This document shows positions 15,822 through 21,849 of a stretch of 21,849 nucleotides of DNA, piece by piece. Source of the DNA: an uncultured Collinsella sp. (GTDB lineage: Bacteria; Actinomycetota; Coriobacteriia; Coriobacteriales; Coriobacteriaceae). Below the pieces are notes generated by a model, which was not told the origin of the DNA, did not search any database, and saw only the letters and a list, made by a program, of their open reading frames with translations. The translations under genes were made by a program, and so were the position numbers. The stretch is taken from NCBI GenBank assembly GCA_900547855.1, contig URIK01000012.1:1-21849 (forward strand). Direction: 5' to 3'. Positions within the stretch are counted from its first letter, which is position 1, and the number at the start of each line of letters is the position of its first letter.

Positions 15822-17849
15822 ATGGAACAAAAGGCCAAGGAGGCAGCCTCGCACGCTGCGATTCCTGTGAGCATCTCGGCGATGCTCGTCACGCTGGGCG
15901 TGGTGTACGGCGATATCGGCACCAGCCCTATGTATGTAACCAAGGCGCTCGTTGCCGGCAACGGCGGCATCGGAAGCGTCACGGAGGAGTTCGTGCTCGG
16001 CGCGCTCTCCCTTGTCGTGTGGACGGTCACGCTGCTGACCACCATCAAGTATGTGCTCATCTCGCTGCGCGCCGATAACCATGGTGAGGGCGGCATCTTT
16101 GCCCTGTACAGCCTGGTCAAGCGCTGCGGCAAGTGGCTTATCATCCCCGCCATGCTGGGTGGCGCCGCGCTGCTTGCCGACGGCATCCTGACGCCGGCCG
16201 TTACCGTTACCACGGCCATCGAGGGCCTGCGCACCATCCCGGCGGTCCATGCCGTGCTGGGCGATGACCAGGGCCGCGTCGTCGCCATTACGCTCGCCAT
16301 CATCATCGCGCTCTTCTTGGTACAGCGCATCGGTACGGCCAAGATTGGTCACGCCTTTGGTCCCATCATGACGCTGTGGTTTCTGTTCCTGGGCGGCACG
16401 GGTCTGTTCTTTGTCTTCCAGCACCCCGCCGTGCTGCTGTGCCTCAACCCGGTGCGCGGCATCGCCTTTTTGCTAAGCCCCAACAACCACGCGGGCATCA
16501 TGATTCTGGGCAGCTGCTTCCTCGCCACTACCGGTGCCGAGGCGCTCTACTCCGACATGGGCCACGTCGGCCGCGGCAACATCTACGCCACCTGGCCGTT
16601 CGTTAAGTGCTGCCTGCTGCTTTCCTATATGGGCCAGGGTGCTTGGCTTATGAACAACGCTGCCAACCCCGAGCTCATGGGCATTGCCGACCTCAACCCG
16701 TTCTACCAGATGCTCGCCCCGGGCCTGCGCCCGTTTGCCGTCGGCCTTTCCACCGTCGCGGCCATCATTGCCTCGCAGGCGCTCATCACCGGCGCATTCT
16801 CGCTGGTGTCCGAGGCCAGTCGCCTGGACCTCATGCCGCACATGCAGGTCTTCTATCCTGCCGAGACCAAGGGCCAGCTCTACATCCCCATGGTCAACAA
16901 CGTCATGCTTGTCGGCTGCGTCATCGTGGTGCTGCTGTTCCAGAACTCGGCGCATATGGAAGCCGCCTACGGCCTTGCCATTACGCTGACTATGATGTGC
17001 ACCACGCTGCTGCTCTTCTTCTACCTGCACGAGGAGCGCAAGCTCAAGGTTGCTCCGTGGATCTTCGCGGCCTTCTTCCTTTTGCTCGAAGGCTTCTTCT
17101 TCGTGAGCTCGCTCACCAAGTTCTTCCACGGCGGCTACTTCACCATCCTCATGGCTGCACTCATCATGGGCATTATGGTGTGCTGGTACAACGGCACGGC
17201 GGTCGAGCAGCGCCAGTTTACGCTGCTGCCGCTGCGTAGCTACCTGCCGCAGCTCAAGCGCCTGCGCGACGACGACCGTTACGAGCGCATGAGCGACAAC
17301 GTCGTGTACCTGACCAAGGACACCCATACCGACTACATCGACCGCGATATCGTCTACTCGATCTTGGACAAGCATCCCAAGCGTGCCCACGCCTGGTGGT
17401 TTGTGAACGTCGAGACCATGGACGAACCGCACACCTTTGCCTATTCGGTCGAGACGTTCGGCACCGACTACGTGTTCCGCGTGCATCTGTACCTGGGCTA
17501 CAAGATCAACCAGCGCGTCAATGCCTACCTGCGTCAGGTTGTTCAGGACCTGGCTGCCACCGGCGAGCTGCCGCCGCAGACGCATGACTACTCGGTCTAC
17601 AAGGATCCGGGTAACATCGGTACGTTCAAGTTCGTCCTGATTCGTAAGCTTCTGGCGCCCGAGAGCGACGTGGAGCCCAGCGAGCGCACGGCCATCACGC
17701 TCAAGTACATCATCCGCCGCGCCGCCGGCACGCCCGCACGTTGGTACGGCCTGGAGAACTCCAACGTGAGCTTTGAGTACGTGCCGCTGTTCACCAAGTT
17801 CAAGGCCGTGAATAAGATGCAGCGCCTGGCTCCCAACGAGCGGCCGTAG
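15822..17849 (+). CDS. kup: KUP/HAK/KT-type potassium uptake transporter
   Basis: This 675-residue membrane protein imports K+, in known members by proton symport. The signature GVVYGDIGTSPMY spans residues 26-38 in the first membrane helix. DNHGEGGIFALY, GGAALLADGILTPAVTV, TGAEALYSDMGHVG and SSLTKFFHGGYFTI follow in family order. About 12 helices are predicted up to about residue 450, then a cytoplasmic C-terminal domain of about 220 residues. The start is set by GGGAGGA at 15806-15812; an upstream in-frame TTG at 15804 overlaps that site. The gene is followed by a small membrane protein and a KdpD/KdpE-like pair, which makes K+-responsive control plausible. Confidence 0.93.
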   Translation: MEQKAKEAASHAAIPVSISAMLVTLGVVYGDIGTSPMYVTKALVAGNGGIGSVTEEFVLGALSLVVWTVTLLTTIKYVLISLRADNHGEGGIFALYSLVKRCGKWLIIPAMLGGAALLADGILTPAVTVTTAIEGLRTIPAVHAVLGDDQGRVVAITLAIIIALFLVQRIGTAKIGHAFGPIMTLWFLFLGGTGLFFVFQHPAVLLCLNPVRGIAFLLSPNNHAGIMILGSCFLATTGAEALYSDMGHVGRGNIYATWPFVKCCLLLSYMGQGAWLMNNAANPELMGIADLNPFYQMLAPGLRPFAVGLSTVAAIIASQALITGAFSLVSEASRLDLMPHMQVFYPAETKGQLYIPMVNNVMLVGCVIVVLLFQNSAHMEAAYGLAITLTMMCTTLLLFFYLHEERKLKVAPWIFAAFFLLLEGFFFVSSLTKFFHGGYFTILMAALIMGIMVCWYNGTAVEQRQFTLLPLRSYLPQLKRLRDDDRYERMSDNVVYLTKDTHTDYIDRDIVYSILDKHPKRAHAWWFVNVETMDEPHTFAYSVETFGTDYVFRVHLYLGYKINQRVNAYLRQVVQDLAATGELPPQTHDYSVYKDPGNIGTFKFVLIRKLLAPESDVEPSERTAITLKYIIRRAAGTPARWYGLENSNVSFEYVPLFTKFKAVNKMQRLAPNERP

Positions 17850-17918
17850 TCGACACTCGAGATTTGTCTACGAACGGGCGGGCTTGTAATGACGGGGATT
17901 GAGTCCTGGGAGGAAACC

Positions 17919-18113
17919 ATGGATGCAAAGGTGCTTGACGGTTGCGATCTTGCTGCCGAGCTGGTGCGTGAGGCGCGCGTCGACGCCGCCGAAGATCGGT
18001 TCTTTACGAATCGTGCCAACATGGACATGGCCGATCGTGTGATTTCGGTCGTGGTGACGGTGTTTGCCGTGGCGTGCGTTTGCGCGCTGCTCGCGCACGT
18101 GCTGTTTGTCTAA
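17919..18113 (+). CDS. Small single-pass membrane protein, 64 residues
   Basis: I do not recognise this family. An excellent ribosome site, GGGAGG (17908-17913), precedes ATG 17919. The first 40 residues are charged (acidic helix with Glu, Asp and Arg, then RFFTNRANMDMADR). Residues about 41-63 form one hydrophobic helix, ending HVLFV at the C-terminus. It lies 69 bases after kup and before the kinase gene. By position it could be a transporter accessory peptide, comparable in idea to KdpF, but there is no sequence similarity that I can show. An ATG at 17889 would add ten residues but lacks a ribosome site. Confidence 0.7.
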   Translation: MDAKVLDGCDLAAELVREARVDAAEDRFFTNRANMDMADRVISVVVTVFAVACVCALLAHVLFV

Positions 18114-18144
18114 CGATCGCAGGCTGCAAAGGCTATACACTTGG

Positions 18145-18203
18145 AACCACCACAAGGGGAAACCACCAAAAAGGTGCCTGTCCCCTTTGTGGTGGTTTTT
18201 GTT
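18145..18203 (+). terminator. Hairpin with T-run between the small membrane protein and the kinase gene
   Basis: AACCACCACAAGGGGA (18145-18160) pairs with TCCCCTTTGTGGTGGTT (18181-18197), with one bulged base, around a 20-base loop holding a small CCACC/GGTG hairpin. TTTTT and GTTTTT follow, so it is a strong intrinsic terminator on the + strand. It ends about 30 bases before the kinase ATG and just before its ribosome site, so it may instead act as an attenuator of kinase expression. Its core repeats the palindrome at 15664-15698. Confidence 0.7.
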
Positions 18204-18226
18204 TTTGAGAGAGGGGCGGGGCGCTG

Positions 18227-19852
18227 ATGGACGTCCGTACGGACGGCGATATTGCCGATAGCTTTTGGTGGCGGCGCACAACGCTGACGCGCCGCACTCC
18301 TCTGTATGACGCCTGCGTATCGGTGGGGCTGCTGGTCGCGGCGACGATTGTGGGCGCGCTGCTCGACCATCCGGGTCTCGCGCCGAGCATCATGATCGTC
18401 TATGTGTTCGCCGTTCAGCTGTGCGCATTCTTTACCTGGAGTCGCCTGTATTGCTTGCTGAGCTCGGCTGCCGCCGTGGCGCTCTACAACTTCTTGTTTG
18501 TCGACCCGCGCTACTCGCTGTCGCTTATCGACCGCGGCTATCCTGGCATGTTCTTCATCATGTTCGTGGTCTCGCTTGTGTCGAGCTCGATTGCGTTGGC
18601 CCTGCGCCGCGCCTTGGCACAGGCTGCCGCTAGCGACCGCCGCACGCATATGGTGCTCGAGACCAACCGCATGCTGCAGCGGTGCGCCGACGAGCAGCAG
18701 ATCGTTCACGCCATGGCCACGCAGCTGGCGCGTCTTTCGGGCTGTCCGGTCGTGTGGTACAGCGCCGACGCCGAGGGCGATGACCTGCTGCCGCGTGCGA
18801 CGTACACAGCCGTGGGCGATGCCGCGCCGGTGCACGAGCTGGCGCCGCAGATGCCGCCGCGGCTCTCGGCGTCCGCCTACGTGGGAACGCCGCTCGATGC
18901 CACGTTTGGCGGATCGGCGTTTTATGGCATCTACCTGACGGTTCGCACGGGCGACGGCTTCGTGCGCTCGGGCGACCCCGCCTCGGTGGTGGGCGTGCTG
19001 GCTATCGTTGCCGAGCCCGACGTGCTGACACATGAGGAACGGACACTTGCCGATGCCATCGTGAGCGAAGGCGAGCTGGCGCTCGACCGCGCCCGCGCCA
19101 TGGAGGCCCGCGAGGAGGCGGCGGTGCTCGCCAAAAACGAGCAGCTGCGCGCCAACCTGCTGCGCTCCATCTCGCACGACCTGCGCACGCCGCTTACCAG
19201 TATTTCGGGCAATGCCGACGTGCTGCTCGATCAGGGCTCGACCGGCACCGCGGTGCTCGATGCCCAGACGCGCCGCGGCCTGCTTCTATCCATTCGCTCG
19301 GATGCGCTGTGGCTCAACGCCACTGTCGAGAACCTGCTCGCCATCACCAAGCTCGAGGGTGGCGGTATGCGCCTGTCGACCACACTCGAGCTCATGGACG
19401 ATATCGTCGAGGAGGCGCTGCGCCACGTGAACCCTGCCGTGCGCGAGCACGACCTTAAGGTGGTGGCGTGCGATGAGCCGGCGCTCGTCAACGTCGACGC
19501 GCGCCTGATGGTGCAGCTGGTGGTCAATCTGGTGAACAACGCCATCACCTATACGCCCGCAGGCTCGCATATCATGATTTCGATTGGCGTCGACGATGGA
19601 CGCGTGGCGTGCTCGGTGGCCGATGACGGTCCGGGTATTGCGCCCGAGGATCGCGAGCGCATCTTTGAGTCGTTCTACACCGCCAACCACGGTTTGGCCG
19701 ACAGCCACCGAAGCGTGGGCCTGGGTCTTTCGCTTTGCCGCTCCATTGCGTTGGCGCATGGCGGTAGCATAGAGGTTGCCGCGGCGGACCCGCACGGCTC
19801 GGTCTTTACGATTGAGCTTCCCGCCGCCGATGTTTTGTTTGATAAGGAGTAG
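18227..19852 (+). CDS. KdpD-like sensor histidine kinase lacking the N-terminal KdpD domain
   Basis: This 541-residue kinase aligns in order with the C-terminal half of KdpD: four membrane helices of DUF4118 type (about 28-127, with YNFLFVDPRYSL between helices 3 and 4), a GAF-like region (about 140-285), HisKA with SISHDLRTPLTSISG (H317), then the ATPase with N437/N438, DDGPGIAPEDRERIFESF (D466-D467) and VGLGLSL. The cytoplasmic KdpD sensor and USP-like domains, normally several hundred residues, are absent; translation starts at ATG 18227 with GAGGGG at 18211-18216. It would phosphorylate the adjacent regulator. No kdpFABC is in the window, so kup or a distant operon may be the target. Confidence 0.88.
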   Translation: MDVRTDGDIADSFWWRRTTLTRRTPLYDACVSVGLLVAATIVGALLDHPGLAPSIMIVYVFAVQLCAFFTWSRLYCLLSSAAAVALYNFLFVDPRYSLSLIDRGYPGMFFIMFVVSLVSSSIALALRRALAQAAASDRRTHMVLETNRMLQRCADEQQIVHAMATQLARLSGCPVVWYSADAEGDDLLPRATYTAVGDAAPVHELAPQMPPRLSASAYVGTPLDATFGGSAFYGIYLTVRTGDGFVRSGDPASVVGVLAIVAEPDVLTHEERTLADAIVSEGELALDRARAMEAREEAAVLAKNEQLRANLLRSISHDLRTPLTSISGNADVLLDQGSTGTAVLDAQTRRGLLLSIRSDALWLNATVENLLAITKLEGGGMRLSTTLELMDDIVEEALRHVNPAVREHDLKVVACDEPALVNVDARLMVQLVVNLVNNAITYTPAGSHIMISIGVDDGRVACSVADDGPGIAPEDRERIFESFYTANHGLADSHRSVGLGLSLCRSIALAHGGSIEVAAADPHGSVFTIELPAADVLFDKE

Positions 19853-19856
19853 CGCT

Positions 19857-20570
19857 GTGCCGAACTCTGCCGTAAAACCGCTCATCTTGGTCGTTGAGGA
19901 CGATCCCGCTGTCCGCAACCTTATCGTTGCCGCGCTCGAGACGCACGGCTTGCGCCATATGGCCGTGGAGACCGCCCATGCCGCCATCGCCGCCGCCTCG
20001 TCGCAGGCGCCGAGCATTGTGCTGCTCGATCTGGGCCTGCCCGATATGGACGGCGTCAAGGTGGTGGAGTCGGTGCGCGCATGGTCGGGCATGCCGATCA
20101 TTGTGGTATCGGCGCGCAGCGAGGATGCGGACAAGATTCGCGCGCTCGATGCTGGCGCCGACGACTACCTGACCAAGCCGTTTTCGGTCGAGGAGCTGCT
20201 CGCGCGCATTCGCACGACGCTCAGGCGTCTTTCGTATGCACAGACAGGCGGCGTTGCCTCCGAGGGCTCGTTCGATACCGGCGAGCTGCACATCGATTTT
20301 GATGCTGGCATCGCTACGATGGATGGCGAGGAGCTGCATCTGACGCCGATTGAGTACAAGCTCTTGTGCCTGCTGGCACATAACGCCGACAAGGTGCTGA
20401 CGCACCAGTCTATCCTGCACGAGATTTGGGGTACGGCAACCAAGAGCGACCTGGCGAGCCTGCGCGTCTTTATGGGTACGTTGCGTAAGAAGATCGAGTC
20501 CGACCCCGCGCATCCGCGCTATATCCAAACGCACGTGGGTATCGGCTATCGCCTGGTCACCCAAGGCTAG
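19857..20570 (+). CDS. kdpE: KdpE-like OmpR-family response regulator
   Basis: This 237-residue DNA-binding regulator has a receiver domain with acidic pocket D15-D16, phosphoacceptor D58 (LLDLGLPDMDG), switch residue S85 and K107 (LTKPF). The C-terminal winged helix-turn-helix includes LTPIEYKLLCLL, KVLTHQSILHEIWG and the wing TLRKKIESDPAHPRYIQTHVGIGYRL, which is KdpE-like. The start is a GTG at 19857, four bases past the kinase stop, with AAGGAG (19844-19849) inside the kinase gene end; the two are thus translationally coupled. It presumably activates K+ uptake genes when phosphorylated; its operator is not evident. Confidence 0.88.
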   Translation: MPNSAVKPLILVVEDDPAVRNLIVAALETHGLRHMAVETAHAAIAAASSQAPSIVLLDLGLPDMDGVKVVESVRAWSGMPIIVVSARSEDADKIRALDAGADDYLTKPFSVEELLARIRTTLRRLSYAQTGGVASEGSFDTGELHIDFDAGIATMDGEELHLTPIEYKLLCLLAHNADKVLTHQSILHEIWGTATKSDLASLRVFMGTLRKKIESDPAHPRYIQTHVGIGYRLVTQG

Positions 20571-20595
20571 ATCGCCAACCACCATCCCAATATGA

Positions 20596-20660
20596 GTTGC
20601 GGTGAAATACGGTCTAAATTTGCCTAATTCCAGGCAAAACAGTCCGTATTCCACCGCAAC
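20596..20660. terminator. Long imperfect hairpin between convergent kdpE and the methyltransferase gene
   Basis: Arms of about 29-30 bases (20596-20625 and 20632-20660) pair with few mismatches, starting GTTGCGGTG and ending CACCGCAAC, around a loop of about six bases. TTTGTTATTT follows on the + side. It starts 25 bases after the kdpE stop and ends five bases before the minus-strand stop, so it suits a bidirectional terminator. The arms are longer and more AT-mixed than usual, so it could instead be a dispersed palindromic repeat that landed here. Confidence 0.6.
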
Positions 20661-20664
20661 TTTG

Positions 20665-21813
20665 TTATTTGCCCTTGGGCTTGCTGGCGTAGAACTTCTC
20701 CTTTTTGGACTTGCCGGCAGGGGAGGGTTTGCCGGCAAAGTTGGACTTGCCGTTGCCGGTCTGCGCGTGCGCGGGCACTGTCGCGCGAGGCTTGCGGGCC
20801 TCGGGGTTGCGCAGCTCCTCGACACGCTCGGCAATCTCCTCGGCGCTAAAGCCGACCTCGGCCATGGCGTCCTCAATGGGCAGGCGGCGCACGATATAGC
20901 AGTGGTGCACCTTCTGGTTGCGTGCGAAATCCTCGGGGATGGTCTGCGCCGTAATGTCCTCCAGCACCACGCCCGCGCGCGCGAGCTTGCGCGTCTCGGG
21001 GCGGAAGCCGCGCAGGTTGCAGCTAAAGATGGCGTGGCCGCCCTGTGCGAGCAGGCGCGATACGCCGGCCAAAAGCTCAACATGGTCGCGCTGGACATCC
21101 CAGGTGCGGCGGCCCATCTTGGATGAGTTCGAAAACGTGGGCGGATCGACAAAAATCAGGTCCCAGCGGTTGCGCGTCTGGCGCTGGTCGCGAATCCAGG
21201 CGAGCACGTCGTCGCGCACAAAATGATGCTGCGGACCAACAAAGCCGTTCTGGCGCATATTGCGCTCGGCCCAGTCCAGGTAGGTGTTGGAAAGGTCGAC
21301 TGTCACGGTTTCCTCGACGCCGCCGTCGGCCGCATAGCAGGTGGCGGTGCCGGTGTAGGCGAACAGGTTGAGGAAGCGGCGCGCCTGTTTGGCGTGCTCG
21401 CGCACCAGGTTGCGGGTGACGCGGTGATCCAGGAAGATGCCCACATCCAGGTAGTCGTCAAAGTTGACGGCAAAGGTGAGCCCGCCCTCTTCGATGAGTG
21501 GCAGGCGACGGCGTGCGATGTTGGCGCGCTCGCCCGATGCGCCCTTGCCGGCGCCCTGCTTGCCGTACTGCGAGCCGCCACGTGAGCGCATGCGGGCCTT
21601 GGCGTGCACATGCTCGGCGGGAACATCCAGGATGCGCGGCGCGATGGCCAAGATGTCGAGCATGCGGGCCTGGGCCAGTGCGGGGTCGATGGTCTTGGGC
21701 GCGGCGTATTCGGCGATGACGAGCCAGCGGCCCGGCGTCTGCGGGCAGCCCTCGTACAGGTCGATGGCGGCGGAGTAGTCGGGCAGGTCGGCATCGTAGA
21801 CGCGGTAGCAGCT
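20665..21813 (-). CDS. rlmL: 23S rRNA methyltransferase, RlmK-like part of RlmKL, 5'-truncated
   Basis: At least 382 C-terminal residues of a class I SAM methyltransferase are present; the start lies beyond the contig end. CYRVYDADLPDYSAAIDLY, NFDDYLDVGIFLDHR, FLNLFAYTGTATCYAADGG (SAM loop), VDLSNTYLDWAERNMRQNGF, FVDPPTFSNSSKM and VQRDHVELL follow closely the RlmK half of E. coli RlmKL, which forms m7G2069 in 23S rRNA. Since the first visible residues correspond to the junction region of RlmKL, an RlmL half (m2G2445) probably precedes it. After HHCYIVRRL there is a Lys-rich tail of about 70 residues that may bind RNA. Residues encoded by 21814 onward are adapter-derived and excluded. Confidence 0.85.
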   Translation of the reverse strand, partial: SCYRVYDADLPDYSAAIDLYEGCPQTPGRWLVIAEYAAPKTIDPALAQARMLDILAIAPRILDVPAEHVHAKARMRSRGGSQYGKQGAGKGASGERANIARRRLPLIEEGGLTFAVNFDDYLDVGIFLDHRVTRNLVREHAKQARRFLNLFAYTGTATCYAADGGVEETVTVDLSNTYLDWAERNMRQNGFVGPQHHFVRDDVLAWIRDQRQTRNRWDLIFVDPPTFSNSSKMGRRTWDVQRDHVELLAGVSRLLAQGGHAIFSCNLRGFRPETRKLARAGVVLEDITAQTIPEDFARNQKVHHCYIVRRLPIEDAMAEVGFSAEEIAERVEELRNPEARKPRATVPAHAQTGNGKSNFAGKPSPAGKSKKEKFYASKPKGK

Positions 21814-21849
21814 CTGTCTCTTATACACATCTGACGCTGCCGACGACTA
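21814..21849. other. Sequencing adapter contamination (Nextera transposon end)
   Basis: The 19-base Tn5 mosaic end in reverse complement (CTGTCTCTTATACACATCT, 21814-21832) is followed by GACGCTGCCGACGA (21833-21846), the reverse complement of the Nextera read-1 adapter tail, and three bases where an index would begin. Translation gives the well-known artefact peptides MYKRQ, MCIRDR and SLIHI. These bases are not part of the organism's genome. Confidence 0.97.

Noticed and set aside
21814..21828. MYKRQ as the natural N-terminus of the methyltransferase
   Set aside because: These codons are the translated Nextera transposon end, and the homologous protein continues well upstream in known family members.

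Overview
The window looks like a chromosomal fragment of a high-GC Gram-positive gut actinobacterium of the class Coriobacteriia, most likely Collinsella or a close relative. This is inferred from codon use, the sortase-type surface protein and the gene content; no 16S rRNA or tRNA gene is present to confirm it. No tRNA, rRNA, CRISPR array or transposase gene was recognised.

Region 1 (1-6981, + strand). A terminator from an upstream gene is followed by two promoter-like elements and a tight six-gene run: acpS, the bifunctional NAD(P)HX repair enzyme (epimerase plus dehydratase), alr, a type-4 uracil-DNA glycosylase, tsaE and a TsaB-RimI-TsaD fusion. Gaps are about 0-12 bp or short overlaps, so this is very probably one operon. 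It joins acyl-carrier activation, nicotinamide cofactor repair, D-alanine supply for the wall, DNA repair and the t6A37 tRNA modification.

Region 2 (6982-12275). One 1362-residue secreted, probably sortase-anchored surface protein sits between unusual non-coding DNA. On the left is a 122-bp palindromic element followed by six units of a 62-bp-period array of imperfect palindromes. On the right is a terminator, four units of the same array at 61-bp period, a minus-strand terminator, and a second copy of the large palindrome in inverted orientation. This nested, mirror-like layout is the most unusual part of the window.

Region 3 (12276-15821). A membrane sulfatase-fold phosphoglycerol-transferase-like protein (minus strand) is divergent from a nitroreductase-family flavoprotein (plus strand). 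A 35-bp palindrome follows the nitroreductase gene.

Region 4 (15822-20570, + strand). A potassium module: a Kup K+ transporter, a 64-residue single-pass membrane protein, a hairpin, a short KdpD-like histidine kinase that lacks the usual N-terminal KdpD sensor domain, and a KdpE-like response regulator. No kdpFABC genes are visible.

Region 5 (20571-21849). A long hairpin separates kdpE from a convergent, 5'-truncated RlmK-like 23S rRNA methyltransferase gene. The last 36 bases (21814-21849) are not genomic: they begin with the Nextera transposon-end and adapter sequence, so this is an untrimmed contig end.
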